The notes under the pieces: model-generated
Seen by the model: the letters and a program-made list of their open reading frames with translations, nothing else
Database searches by the model: none
What the model was told of the DNA's origin: nothing
Shown here: positions 26,761 to 38,674 of the stretch, piece by piece
Numbering within the stretch: the first letter of the stretch is position 1
How the letters are laid out: each line of letters starts with the position of its first letter
Made by a program: the position numbers and the translations under genes
Assembly: GCA_902801175.1 (NCBI GenBank)
Contig: CADCHF010000028.1
Location: 1-64,000 of the forward strand
Reading direction: 5' to 3'
DNA: 64,000 bases
DNA from: an uncultured Coriobacteriaceae bacterium
GTDB taxonomy: Bacteria; Actinomycetota; Coriobacteriia; Coriobacteriales; Atopobiaceae

Positions 26761-28356
26761 TCAGCAGCTCATCGCAAACGGCAGGGCAGGAATCTCAGCG
26801 CCGTTGTAGAGGTTGGTGCGGAACCAGTTGGTCTGGGCGAAGCGCACCTCGAGCGAACCCTCGTGCGTGCCATCGAGCATGATGACCAGGGTGTCACCAC
26901 GCGCTGCAGCCCTAAACGGCACGGGCTCTCCGTCGCACAGCACCTCGAGCGCGTTGCACTCGGCGCCCTCTAGCAACATGCCACCGGCGGCATTGTCAAA
27001 GTGCAGGATGACGAACGAACCCTTGCGCTCAGCGCTTGTGCAGCGCGGCGCATCCGCGGGCACGGGCATCCCCAACAGGTGGTTCATTGCCAAAAGGGCC
27101 AGGCGCTCGCCGATGGGCTTCTTCTCCTTGGGGTGGATGTCGTGCTTGTCGCCCATGTCGCTGGCCGAGCAGAGCCACACGTGCTCGTCCTCGTCGGCCA
27201 CCTTCTGCTGGCAGGCGCGGATGGTCACGTAGTCATTCGGACCGAGCCCCATCCAGTCACCGAAGCCCGGAATTTGAACCACCAGGAAGGGCAGGTCAGG
27301 GCGCTGCCAGGCGTCACGCCAGTCCGCGATGACAGTGCGCAGGGCCTCCTCATGGCGCCACTGGGCGCCGTCGATCTCGTCGTCGCTCTCGCCCTGATAC
27401 CACAGCACGCCACGCGTGGCAAAGCCCGCGATGGGGAGCACCATGTAGGTGAAAAGCGCACCCGGGGCCTCCTTGGTGGGGGTCATCATACCCGGATGGA
27501 CCTGCGGCTTTACTTCGGCGCCAGCCTGCGCGCCACTGATTTCGAGCCCGCCCACGTCCGCAGGGCCGGACGCCTTCTCCGCCTCAGCTGCCATGAAAGC
27601 CTTGACTTCGTCCACCGTCGGCGTCCTCGGCAGGAAGAACTCGTTCCATGCGGGCCAGGTGGCGTAGCCCTTGTCGTTCTTGGCGGCATTGACGCGCCCA
27701 TTTGCCAGCAGCTCCTCGTAGGGGAGACCTTGGAGCTTGGCGTCGAAGGCGGCCGCCAGTTCGGGCTGCACGGTGCGCGCGTGTTCGGGCGTCATCCATG
27801 CTGCAGATGTGGTGCCGCCGTAGTTGCACCCCACGATGCCTACGGGCACGTCGAGAACCATCTCAAGGCCGCGAGCGCAGTAGTAGCCTACGGCCGAGAA
27901 GTAGTCGAGGTCCTCAGGCGTGGCCTTCCGCCAGATGCCCACCTTGGAGTAATCGAAATCGTTCGTCTGACCAGGGTAGGAGCACTTGGGCTGGTCATAG
28001 AAGCGGATGCGCGGGTTGTCGCAGGCGGGTCGATACTCCTCCACCTCCTTGTCGTAGCGCATCCAGAACTCCATGTTGGACTGGCCGCCCGCGATGAAGA
28101 CCTCGCCCACGGCCACGTCGGTGAGGGTGATGCGTTCGTCACCTGCAGCCACTTCCAGGGTTTCGTTGTCGGAGGCATGCAGCGGCGCGAGCGTGCATCG
28201 CCACTGGCCAAAATCATCTGCTCTCGTGGAGGCTGACTGGCCTTGAACTTGTACGTCAACGCGAGTGCTGGGCAGCGTCGTACCCCAGACACATACCGTC
28301 AGATCGCGCTGCAGAACCATGCCGTTGGCAAAGATGGGGGCAAAAGAAAGGGTCAT
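26761..28356 (-). CDS. Sialate O-acetylesterase-like SGNH hydrolase (copy 1)
   Basis: 531 residues. Residues 1-80 are a beta-sandwich domain (PIFANGMVLQRDLTV). The SGNH catalytic domain starts at GEVFIAGGQSNMEFWMRYDK with the nucleophile Ser at about 92. The conserved GVLWYQGESD block and the Asp/His pair in DKHDIHPKEKKPIGERL follow. The family deacetylates sugars; sialic acid is only the founding substrate. No signal peptide, so a cytoplasmic role on imported acetylated saccharides is likely. The ATG at 28356 follows GGAAAGGAACACT. It has a close paralogue at 36923-38518: the catalytic region is about 90 percent identical by eye, the first 80 residues only about 60 percent. Confidence 0.88.
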   Translation of the reverse strand: MTLSFAPIFANGMVLQRDLTVCVWGTTLPSTRVDVQVQGQSASTRADDFGQWRCTLAPLHASDNETLEVAAGDERITLTDVAVGEVFIAGGQSNMEFWMRYDKEVEEYRPACDNPRIRFYDQPKCSYPGQTNDFDYSKVGIWRKATPEDLDYFSAVGYYCARGLEMVLDVPVGIVGCNYGGTTSAAWMTPEHARTVQPELAAAFDAKLQGLPYEELLANGRVNAAKNDKGYATWPAWNEFFLPRTPTVDEVKAFMAAEAEKASGPADVGGLEISGAQAGAEVKPQVHPGMMTPTKEAPGALFTYMVLPIAGFATRGVLWYQGESDDEIDGAQWRHEEALRTVIADWRDAWQRPDLPFLVVQIPGFGDWMGLGPNDYVTIRACQQKVADEDEHVWLCSASDMGDKHDIHPKEKKPIGERLALLAMNHLLGMPVPADAPRCTSAERKGSFVILHFDNAAGGMLLEGAECNALEVLCDGEPVPFRAAARGDTLVIMLDGTHEGSLEVRFAQTNWFRTNLYNGAEIPALPFAMSC

Positions 28357-28449
28357 AGTGTTCCTTTCCGTTGCTGATGGGCTCTCTAAGCATAATGCGT
28401 CCGCATGGGTGGGGTGATGCACCTCGAAACTGCTATGTAGGGCTGCGAC

Positions 28450-29316
28450 TTACACCCAGGCATCCGTGCTCGCATAGCGGTCACGTGCGGCGATGCCTCC
28501 CTCCCAATTGTGGGCAAATACCTCGCCATAGATGCAGTTGAGCACGTAGCGTATGGTCGTCTGGCTGTAGTAGTTAGCGATACGACCCTTGCGTGTCTCG
28601 CTTTGGGGAAGCACGATAAGACAGTCCGCCTTGCCCGCATGCTCTTCTATCGTCTCGTCCGAGGTGATGAAAATCGTCTTACAGCCGCTCTTGCGCACGA
28701 TGTCCAACTCTCGCTCGAGTGAGTAAGCCGATGCATCGATGAGCCCTCCCGAGTATGACACGAAGAGCGCAACATCATTTGGACCGAGCGTGTAGGCCAT
28801 GTTGGTGGCCTCGCCGTACTGGTCTCCCAGTGAGCAGACGATACCAAGCTTGAGCATGAGGTTCGAAAAGCCGATGGCTGAGATGCGTGTGTCGCCGTTT
28901 GCGTAGATGACCACCCGCCGCGCCAGGCGTACGAAGCGGGCGGCCGTGCGAACGTCTTGCTGGCGGACTGTGTCATGCGCCGCATCGACCGCCTGCTTGG
29001 TGAGTGCTGCCACTGAGTCGATGACCTCCTGTGTGGAGGCTCCCTCCAAGAACGGCTCGTCGGGGTTGATGTCGATGCGCTGTACGGAGCGACGCTCGAG
29101 CTCGCGCGCGAGCGTCACGTTGAAACTACGGTACCCGTCAATCCCCAGCTTGCTGCAGAAGCGCACGATAGCCGAGTTTGAAGTGTGTGCCGCCTTTGCC
29201 AGCTGGCTGGCACTCATCGCCACGACCTCGTTGGGATGCGCGAGTACAAAGTCGGCGAGCATCTCCTCTGTGGTGGTGAACCTATGCTTCCTCTGCAGTG
29301 CCTCGATGAGCGTCAT
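28450..29316 (-). CDS. RpiR-family transcriptional regulator (HTH + SIS)
   Basis: 288 residues. The N-terminal HTH_6 domain reads TTEEMLADFVLAHPNEVVAM, SASQLAKAAHTSNSAIVRFCSKLGIDGY (split here), followed by a SIS sugar-phosphate domain from about 120 with VVIYANGDTRISAIGFSNLM and VALFVSYSGGLIDAS. It senses a phosphosugar and represses or activates transport genes. It is divergent from the EIIC/GH1 operon, with a 25-bp dyad (29338-29362) just upstream of its own start, the most likely operator. The downstream esterase gene starts 93 bases after its stop and may belong to the same unit. Confidence 0.92.
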   Translation of the reverse strand: MTLIEALQRKHRFTTTEEMLADFVLAHPNEVVAMSASQLAKAAHTSNSAIVRFCSKLGIDGYRSFNVTLARELERRSVQRIDINPDEPFLEGASTQEVIDSVAALTKQAVDAAHDTVRQQDVRTAARFVRLARRVVIYANGDTRISAIGFSNLMLKLGIVCSLGDQYGEATNMAYTLGPNDVALFVSYSGGLIDASAYSLERELDIVRKSGCKTIFITSDETIEEHAGKADCLIVLPQSETRKGRIANYYSQTTIRYVLNCIYGEVFAHNWEGGIAARDRYASTDAWV

Positions 29317-29337
29317 GAGATTCCTCTCCAGGTCATC

Positions 29338-29362
29338 AACTGGCTTTCTTGAAAAACCAGTT
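29338..29362. promoter_or_regulatory. Candidate RpiR operator dyad
   Basis: AACTGG (29338-29343) and CCAGTT (29357-29362) flank CTTTCTTGAAAAA, which extends the symmetry with TTTC/GAAA. It lies 21 bases from the regulator's start codon in the divergent promoter region. A further CCAG at 29404 lies in similar AT-rich context. Confidence 0.55.
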
Positions 29363-29455
29363 CAATTCTTCCGAAAGCGTATCACGTCTTTCAAAAAGTC
29401 AAACCAGCTTTGTTGATGCCGTATCTTTCGCGACATGCAGGCTCGTATCCTGCAA

Positions 29456-29467
29456 TTAACCGATTAA
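29456..29467. promoter_or_regulatory. LacI-type operator 5 (TTAACCGATTAA)
   Basis: Identical to operator 2 beside the LacI gene 25 kb away. It lies 57 bases before the EIIC start, suggesting dual control of this operon by the LacI and RpiR proteins. Confidence 0.6.
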
Positions 29468-29524
29468 GGACGCACAAGACGTCACGGTACACAGCAATGA
29501 AGCAGTGAAGGAAAGGGGTTCGAC

Positions 29525-32400
<2,876 letters not shown>

Positions 32401-32420
32401 GACTGTCTATCAAAGAGCAT

Positions 32421-32458
32421 AGGCGAGGCGCCTGGCTATGCAGCTAGGCGTCTCGCCT
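32421..32458. terminator. Bidirectional terminator between convergent GH1 genes
   Basis: AGGCGAGGCGCCTGGCT and AGCTAGGCGTCTCGCCT pair over 17 positions with G-T wobbles. TTTGAG follows on the plus strand. Confidence 0.7.
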
Positions 32459-32463
32459 TTGAG

Positions 32464-33825
32464 TTACGTCTCCTGTGCCTCAGTGATGATGTCACGGTAC
32501 GCGTAGAAGCTGTCCTTGGGCACGCGGCGGCACTCCTTCTCGTCGAAGTCCGTACGGTCAACGAACACGAGGCCATAGCGCTTGTTGAAGCCGTCCGAGC
32601 TGGAAAGCAGGTCGACGAAGCTCCAGTGCTGGTAGCCTACCAAGTCGATGCCGTCCTCAAGGGCGAGCGCCATCTCGCGCACGTGGTCGTGCAGATAGTC
32701 GACGCGCTTGGGGTCGTGCACTCGGCCGTCCTCGCCTAGCTCCTCGCGCTCGCTCCAACCGTTCTCGCAGATCATGATGGGCTTGCGGAAGCGCGCCCAG
32801 CACTCGTGAAGGGCGATGTGCAGGCCACTCGGGTCATAGCTCCAGCCCCACTCGGTGTACTCGAGGTAGGGGTTGCGAGCGCCCATGGCCGTGCCCATGT
32901 TGAGGACGCTCCCTGAGCCCGCGACGCTCACCACATTGGTCTGGTACCAGTTCACACCCAAGAAGTCACAGCTACCGGCCTTGAGGATGGCGTCGTCACC
33001 AGGCTCACGCGCAGGCATTGTCCCAGCCGCCTCCCACTTGTTGAGTAGCCACTTGGGGAAGGTGCCATACACGTAGGTCTCCATGGGCGCATATGCCACC
33101 TCCTCCTCGATGTCGTAGGCGGCACGCACGTCCTCCGGCGCGCAGGTCATGGGGTAGAGCGTGGGGTACGACACGTCCGGGCCAATCTTGGCGCTTGGGC
33201 ACAGCTCGTGGCATGCGGCAACGGCACGCGCATTGGCAAGGTACATGTGATAGTTTGCCTGCACCGACTTGCGTGCAAGGTCCGGGTCATCGTCCTTGAG
33301 ACCCAGCATCGAGGTGGCAAAGCACATCACGCTCTGCTCGTTGATGGTAATCCACCAGTTAACAAGGTGACCAAAGCGCTCGAAGCACACGCGACAGTAG
33401 CGCTCGAAGGCATCCACGGCTTTGCGGTCCACGAAACCCTCGTAGTCCTCCACCAGTGCCCAGGGGATGTCAAAGTGCAGGAGCGTGACGACAGGCTCGA
33501 TGCTCGCCTCGTTCAGCAGCTCGAGGAGCCGCAGGTAGTAGGCCACGCCCTCCTCGTTCACCGTGCCGTCGCCATCGGGGATGATGCGACTCCAGCAGAT
33601 GGAGAAGCGGTATGACGTGAGCCCCAGCTCGCGCATGAGGGCTACGTCCTCCTCGAGGTGATGATAGCCATCGGCTGCAACGCTTGCGTCAGCTTGGTTC
33701 GCTGCGCGCAGCTTGCAACGCTCGTCCGCCGTGTTCCATCCCTTGCCGCCTTCGGTTGCTGCGCCTTCGTACTGGAACGCGCTTGTTGCCGCGCCCCACA
33801 GAAAGCTTTTGGGAAATGCTGACAT
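32464..33825 (-). CDS. Beta-glucosidase / 6-phospho-beta-glucosidase (GH1)
   Basis: 453 residues, shorter than the other two GH1 enzymes and closer to the classical family length. It starts MSAFPKSFLWGAATSAFQYEG. The acid/base Glu is in WWITINEQS and the nucleophile in IMICENGWS. The C-terminal segment LLSSSDGFNKRYGLVFVDR keeps the Ser, Lys and Tyr pattern of LacG-type phospho-glycosidases but lacks the Trp found in LacG. I chose the ATG at 33825 because it gives the canonical start; the frame continues 58 residues upstream through non-family sequence. The RpiR gene at 34057 is divergent, with a GTTGCA-N6-TGCAAC dyad between. Confidence 0.9.
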   Translation of the reverse strand: MSAFPKSFLWGAATSAFQYEGAATEGGKGWNTADERCKLRAANQADASVAADGYHHLEEDVALMRELGLTSYRFSICWSRIIPDGDGTVNEEGVAYYLRLLELLNEASIEPVVTLLHFDIPWALVEDYEGFVDRKAVDAFERYCRVCFERFGHLVNWWITINEQSVMCFATSMLGLKDDDPDLARKSVQANYHMYLANARAVAACHELCPSAKIGPDVSYPTLYPMTCAPEDVRAAYDIEEEVAYAPMETYVYGTFPKWLLNKWEAAGTMPAREPGDDAILKAGSCDFLGVNWYQTNVVSVAGSGSVLNMGTAMGARNPYLEYTEWGWSYDPSGLHIALHECWARFRKPIMICENGWSEREELGEDGRVHDPKRVDYLHDHVREMALALEDGIDLVGYQHWSFVDLLSSSDGFNKRYGLVFVDRTDFDEKECRRVPKDSFYAYRDIITEAQET

Positions 33826-33914
33826 CTTGGGATTCTCTTTCTTGCTGATCAGAACTGACCTCTTATTACGGTACGACACAATCTGACGTTGACACGTTGC
33901 CTTCAATTGCTCCT

Positions 33915-33932
33915 GTTGCATGAACCTGCAAC
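33915..33932. promoter_or_regulatory. Candidate operator GTTGCA-N6-TGCAAC
   Basis: Perfect 6-bp dyad with a 6-base spacer, between the divergent GH1 (start 33825) and RpiR (start 34057) genes. It probably binds the RpiR protein. Confidence 0.5.
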
Positions 33933-34056
33933 GCTGTTGTTTGGTGCCAGGTCTACCGAGCCGTAGGGGCCGTAAAGCTATCGCAGTAGGAGCATTCATA
34001 TATAGCGCTGCTAGAATGCGGTGTCAGACTAGGCGACCGCAATCGAGGGCATCGTT

Positions 34057-34854
34057 ATGAAGTCACTGAATGACATGATTGCCTACCACGATACCGAGAT
34101 CGAACATGACACCCGCTATGGAGTGGTCTCGTACCTGCTTGCGCATCTGCGTGAGCTCGATAGCCTTTCGCTTTCTGAGGTGGCGCGCGCGACCTATGTC
34201 TCGAAGTCGACGGTGTCGCGCGTGGTAAGGCGCTTTGGGTTTGATAGCTACGAAGAGTTCTTGGCTGTATCGCGCAGGCTCGTCAACCAGGACCCCTCTG
34301 TCACGCTACGCATTACCCCAGATGAGGTGGTAGCACTCAAAACAGATGTCGGTGACTTCATCGGACTCTACATTGACGGCCTGTGTGCTGCGCTGCAGGA
34401 CCTTAAGAAGACCGTAGACGGCGAGACGGTCGATTGGCTCATTAGCCAGGTGATGACGCACGAAGCCGCATTCTTTGGCACTGACCAGCCTTTGATGATC
34501 GCACGCGATACGCAGGTTGCCTTCCTCGCTGCCGGGCATCTCGTACATGTCGGCGAAACCGAGGCAAAGCGTCATCAAATCGCGGAGGAGCTGCCCGACG
34601 ATGCATTTGCCGTTGTCCTCACCAATTACGGGCGCTATATCGAGGATAACCGTGAGATGCTTGAAAGGCTGCGAAGTCGCGGGGTGACGCTCTGCCTGGT
34701 AACGCTTTGCTATGACGGTCCGAGCTGCCTGCTGTTTGACCGCATCATTCGGCTTTCGGCGCACGGCTTCTCTGGTGTTGGGTCCTTCTCCATGAAGGCC
34801 TTCTTCAAGATTGTGATTCGTCGACTGTTGGCTGCAAGACCGGCCCAGGGATAA
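34057..34854 (+). CDS. RpiR-family transcriptional regulator
   Basis: 265 residues. The N-terminal HTH_6 domain reads YGVVSYLLAHLRELDSLSLS, EVARATYVSKSTVSRVVRRFGFDSYEEF (split). The C-terminal region is a diverged SIS-like domain (PLMIARDTQVAFLAAGHLVH; FAVVLTNYGRYIEDNREMLERL). The usual SIS Ser-rich phosphosugar loop is degenerate (LTNYGRY in place of SYSG), so its ligand may differ. It is divergent from the GH1 gene at 32464 and has a strong terminator of its own. No clear Shine-Dalgarno site: the ATG follows GAGGGCATCGTT. Confidence 0.85.
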   Translation: MKSLNDMIAYHDTEIEHDTRYGVVSYLLAHLRELDSLSLSEVARATYVSKSTVSRVVRRFGFDSYEEFLAVSRRLVNQDPSVTLRITPDEVVALKTDVGDFIGLYIDGLCAALQDLKKTVDGETVDWLISQVMTHEAAFFGTDQPLMIARDTQVAFLAAGHLVHVGETEAKRHQIAEELPDDAFAVVLTNYGRYIEDNREMLERLRSRGVTLCLVTLCYDGPSCLLFDRIIRLSAHGFSGVGSFSMKAFFKIVIRRLLAARPAQG

Positions 34855-34874
34855 GGTATCGCTCAAAGCACATT

Positions 34875-34912
34875 AAGGCCCGCCGTTGCAGGTTTCTGCA
34901 ACGGCGGGCCTT
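34875..34912 (+). terminator. Strong intrinsic terminator of the RpiR gene
   Basis: AAGGCCCGCCGTTGCA (34875-34890) pairs perfectly with TGCAACGGCGGGCCTT (34897-34912), followed by TATTG. Confidence 0.85.
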
Positions 34913-35032
34913 TATTGCAACATCAACTGTTTGTCTTTCGCGGTAGGCTAGAAGGCAGCGAGATGAAGTCCAGAAAATCTTGCACAAATTGATAGCAGAT
35001 GCAACAGATATAGACATGGTGTGGCTGTTAAG

Positions 35033-35053
35033 TACCATCTACATTTGATGGTA
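35033..35053. promoter_or_regulatory. Dyad TACCATC-N7-GATGGTA
   Basis: Perfect 7-bp dyad with a 7-base spacer, 37 bases before the esterase start and close to its promoter. Possible operator. Confidence 0.4.
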
Positions 35054-35090
35054 TAGAGACGTGGAAACACACGGGAAGAGGGGGAGTATC

Positions 35091-36778
35091 ATGCCAGGAC
35101 GTATCAACATCACAAGGAGAAACTTCATGGCAGGGCTGGGCTTTGTCTCTGTTGCCGCGCTTGCGGCGTGTGCACAGGGCGGTTCGGAGGGCGGCGCTTC
35201 GACTCCTGCAGCTGCTGCGGAGCCATTTGACAAGCTGCTCGAGGTGGACGGCAACTTTGCCTACAACGCCCTGGACGATGGCGTGGAGTATCACTTCTCC
35301 AACGTGCTCTCCCCGGCGTACTACGTGTTTGGTGGCGCGCTCGACGCTGACGGCGCGGCTGAGCTGGTCGGCCAGCTGGGTCTTGCACAGAGCATCGAGA
35401 CCTACGTGGGCTCAGTCGTCGTGGTGAACCCTGCAGACGGCAAGGCCTATACCGCCGCAGACGCCGACAAGTTCGTGGAGCTTGCCGCTGCGGCAGGCCC
35501 GGCCAACAACGTCAAGGTCATCGGCGTGGACGAAGGCGCAGACTTCGTTCTCGGCGACCTCGCCCCCAAGCTGTACTTCGCGGCGGGCGTCTTCACCTAC
35601 GGCGGCACCGAGGCCGACGCCGCTGGCGTGCCTTTCGTGCCCGCGTACCTCTGCAACGCCCCGCAGGCCGCCGTGGACGCGATCATCGCCGCCAACGGTG
35701 CCGCCGAGGTGGGGGAGGGCGTCTACGAGAACGCCGACGACCCGCTGAAGCGCGTGGTTGTGGCCTCCGATGCCGATCTGCCGACCGCCGCTGCCAACGC
35801 TTGGGATCAGGTCTTCTCAAAGAACTATCGCCAGCACAACGAAATCACCGAGTTCTACATGGCAGGCGTCGCTGACTTCACCGACCCCTACCCGCTGTAC
35901 TCCATCCCCGACTTCACGCAGTTCGACTATGTGGAGAACTACAATGCCGCAGTCGATGGCCTCGAGGGCGAGTACACCTGGTTCGAGTACGTTCCCACGC
36001 GCCTGGCCGATGCGGCCGAGGGCAGCGTGCCCTGCATCGTCACCCTGCATGGCAACCTCAACGACACCCGCGTCCAGGCGGAGTCCAGCGGCTGGCTCGA
36101 GCTGGCTTGCACCGAGGACCTCATCGTGCTTGCTCCCGAGTGGCAGGACGTGGTGTACGAGTCCGGCTCCGACGAGCCCCAGCCCAACTTCTTCGGCTGC
36201 GACGGCCTGCAGAACGACCGCATCGTCACCTGGCTCGACACGATGTTCGCCAAGTACCCGCAGATCGACACGCACCGCGTGTACGTGACGGGTCTCTCCG
36301 CCGGCTCTTCCGCCTCCGAGCTCTACGGTGTCAAGTACGCGGACACCTTCGCAGCCGTGGGCGGCGTCTCCGGCCCTGGCATCGACAAGGAACCTACCTC
36401 TGCGGCGACCACGACTTCTTCGGCATGATCCCGGTGGACGGGTCCAGCAAGAACTCCTTCCCCGTGGACGATCAGGGCACGAGGATTCAGGACGTCGACC
36501 CGCGCGTGCCCATCTTCCCGCTGCTCCAGGCCTATATGAAGGTCAACGGCCTTGAGGTGCCCGAGGACATGGACATGAAGGCAAACGAGTGGTTCGGCAT
36601 CAAGTTCGATGCAACCAACGACATCATGCTCGGCGAGAAGAGCGCTCAGGAGAACATCCTCAACGGTGCTGACGGCCAGCCCATCATGAAGCTCGTGGCC
36701 ATCAAGGACCAGGCGCACTGGAACTGGAAACCCGAGGCCGCCTACCTCTGGGAGTTCTTCAAGGGCTTTAGCCGCTAG
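35091..36778 (+). pseudogene. Tat-exported lipoprotein esterase, PHB-depolymerase-like, frameshifted
   Basis: The N-terminus has a Tat motif and lipobox: ITRRNFMAGLGFVSVAALAAC, split as RRNFMAG and ALAAC. The hydrolase part includes PCIVTLHGNLNDTRVQ and the nucleophile elbow VTGLSAGSSAS (Ser about 405). The first frame stops at 36428 after GGVSGPGIDKE. The rest of the protein (YLCGDHDFFGMIPVDG to the end at 36778, finishing with KDQAHWNWKPEAAYLWEFF) is in another frame. The shift is at about 36392-36396, and residues that normally link these motifs appear missing, so a small deletion is likelier than a single base error. The ATG at 35091 follows AGAGGGGGAG. It would have been a surface esterase for polymeric or glycosidic esters. 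Confidence 0.8.
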
Positions 36779-36816
36779 TCGCGCTCCAGTTCGCACGCCC
36801 ACACCAGCTCTCCCTT

Positions 36817-36847
36817 ACCGCCCCGGACATGCGTCCGGGGCGGTTTT
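36817..36847 (+). terminator. Intrinsic terminator between convergent esterase genes
   Basis: ACCGCCCCGGAC (36817-36828) pairs perfectly with GTCCGGGGCGGT (36833-36844), followed by TTTT counting the last stem base. Confidence 0.85.
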
Positions 36848-36922
36848 GGTGATGGGGCACGGTCTTTTGTTTGGCGCGTACGGTTCGGCCCAATCATCCA
36901 GCGGCTCTTGGGGCCGCGTCCC

Positions 36923-38518
36923 TTAGCAGCTCACCTTAAACGGCAGCGCGGGAATCTCGGCGCTGTTGTAGAGGTTGGCGCGGAACCAGTTGCTCCAGGC
37001 AAAGCGCACCTCGACCGCGCCGGACTCCGCCCCGTCGAGCATGACGATCAGGTCGTCGCCGCGCGTGGCAGCCCTAAACGGTACGGGCTCGCCGTCATGC
37101 AGCACCTCGAGCGCGTTGCACTCGGCGCCAGCAATCTCCATGCCGCTACCAGCGTGTTCAAAGTGCAGCACGACGAACGATCCCTTGCGCTCGGCGCCAA
37201 CGCAGCGTGGCGCGTCAGCCGGCACGGGCATCCCCAGCAGGTGGTTCATCGCCAGAAGCGCAAGGCGCTCACCGATGGGCTTCTTCTCCTTGGGGTGGAT
37301 GTCGTGCTTGTCGCCCATGTCGCTTGCCGAGCAGAGCCACACGTGCTCGTCCTCGTCGGCCACCCTCTGCTGGCAGGCGCGAATGGTCACGTAGTCGTTG
37401 GGCTCCATGCCCATCCAGTCGCCGAATCCTGGCAACTGGACCACCAGGAAGGGCAGGTCAGGACGCTGCCATGCCTCGCGCCAGTCGGCGATGACGGTGC
37501 GCAAGGCCTCCTCGTGGCGCCACTGGGCGCCGTCGATCTCGTCATCGCTCTCGCCCTGATACCACAGCACGCCGCGGGCGGTAAAGCCGGCGATGGGGAG
37601 CACCATGTAGGTGAAGAGAGCTCCGGGCGCTTCCTTGGTGGGGGTCATCATGCCGGGGTGAATGTTGGCGTCCGTGCCGTCGCTGGTCCGCGAACCGCCG
37701 ACCTCGAGCCCGCCTACGTCGCCTGCGCCCGACCCCTTCTTGGCTTCGGCCGCCATGAAGGCTTTGACTTCCTCCTCGGTTGGCGTCTTTGGCAAAAAGA
37801 ACTCGTTCCACGCGGGCCAGGTGGCGTAGCCCTTGTCGTTCTTGGCCGCGTTGACGCGCCCGTGCGCCAGCAGCTCCTCGTAGGGAAGCCCCTGGAGCTT
37901 TGCGTCAAACGCCGCAGCCAGCTCGGGTTGTACGGCACGCGCGTGCTCGGGCGTCATCCATGCCGCAGATGTGGTGCCGCCATAGTTGCAGCCCACGATG
38001 CCTACGGGCACGTCGAGCACCATCTCGAGGCCGCGAGCACAGTAGTAGCCCACTGCCGAGAAGCGGTCGAGGTCCTCGGGCGTGGCCTTGCGCCAGATGC
38101 CGACCTCGGAGTAGTCGAAGTCCTCCATCTGGCCGGGGTAGGAGCACTTGGGCTGGTCGTAGAAGCGGATGCGCGGGTTGGCGCAGGTGGGTCGATACTC
38201 CTCCACCTCCTTGTCGTAGCGCATCCAGAACTCCATGTTGGACTGACCGCCTGCGATGAAGACCTCACCCACGGCCACGTCGTTAAGGGCGAGGTGCTCG
38301 ACGCCGGAGATAACCTCCAGCGTCTCGGCATCAGAGGCGGCAAGCGGTGCAAGCGTGCAGCGCCAGCAGCCGTCGCCGTCTGCCACGCAGGAGGCCGTCT
38401 GCCCCTGAATGCGCACGTCAACATGGGTGCCTGGTTCCGCAGCTCCCCACACGCATACCGGCATCTCGCGCTGCAAAACCATGCCGCTGGCAAAGATGGG
38501 GGTAAGAGTGAGGCTCAT
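36923..38518 (-). CDS. Sialate O-acetylesterase-like SGNH hydrolase (copy 2)
   Basis: 531 residues, the same length as copy 1 at 26761-28356. It has the same catalytic motifs: AGGQSNMEFWMRYDK, GVLWYQGESD and KHDIHPKEKKPIGERL. The N-terminal sandwich (PIFASGMVLQREMPVCVWG) is clearly more diverged from copy 1 than the catalytic part, and a segment around residue 290 differs between copies (RTSDGTDANIHPGMM here). The ATG at 38518 follows GAGAGGAACGCCC; upstream codons in the same frame look non-coding. Cytoplasmic deacetylation of sugars is the likely role. Having two copies suggests either different sugar specificities or recent duplication. Confidence 0.88.
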   Translation of the reverse strand: MSLTLTPIFASGMVLQREMPVCVWGAAEPGTHVDVRIQGQTASCVADGDGCWRCTLAPLAASDAETLEVISGVEHLALNDVAVGEVFIAGGQSNMEFWMRYDKEVEEYRPTCANPRIRFYDQPKCSYPGQMEDFDYSEVGIWRKATPEDLDRFSAVGYYCARGLEMVLDVPVGIVGCNYGGTTSAAWMTPEHARAVQPELAAAFDAKLQGLPYEELLAHGRVNAAKNDKGYATWPAWNEFFLPKTPTEEEVKAFMAAEAKKGSGAGDVGGLEVGGSRTSDGTDANIHPGMMTPTKEAPGALFTYMVLPIAGFTARGVLWYQGESDDEIDGAQWRHEEALRTVIADWREAWQRPDLPFLVVQLPGFGDWMGMEPNDYVTIRACQQRVADEDEHVWLCSASDMGDKHDIHPKEKKPIGERLALLAMNHLLGMPVPADAPRCVGAERKGSFVVLHFEHAGSGMEIAGAECNALEVLHDGEPVPFRAATRGDDLIVMLDGAESGAVEVRFAWSNWFRANLYNSAEIPALPFKVSC

Positions 38519-38593
38519 GGGCGTTCCTCTCCAACGATCCAGAGTTATCCAAAGCCATGATACTCGACTGCGCAAGCGAAGTTGTCTCAATGG

Positions 38594-38669
38594 ACTATCC
38601 CATTGTGATAGGATACTGGTAACTATCCTATCGTGATAGGATACTGGTAACTATCCTATCGTGATAGGA
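38594..38669. promoter_or_regulatory. Three tandem 28-bp repeats with palindromic operator
   Basis: Copies begin at 38594, 38622 and 38650 with an exact period of 28 bases. The shared unit ACTATCCTATCGTGATAGGA contains the palindrome ATCCTATC-NN-GATAGGAT, incomplete at the outer edge of the last copy. Copy 1 has two changes. The third copy runs into the Shine-Dalgarno site (AGGAGGGG) of the DUF3990 gene. The pattern is typical of cooperative autorepression by an HTH antitoxin. Confidence 0.8.
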
Positions 38670-38674
38670 GGGGT

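Noticed and set aside
34875..34912. RpiR operator (contains GTTGCA and TGCAAC)
   Set aside because: The dyad is a 16-bp perfect stem after a stop codon, with the layout of a terminator rather than an operator.
35061..35090. Longer start for the Tat lipoprotein esterase
   Set aside because: Residues upstream of 35091 have no homology and the Tat motif is better placed from 35091, which follows AGAGGGGGAG.
38594..38669. CRISPR-like array
   Set aside because: The three repeats are contiguous with no unique spacers and each is a palindrome, so operator repeats are the better reading.
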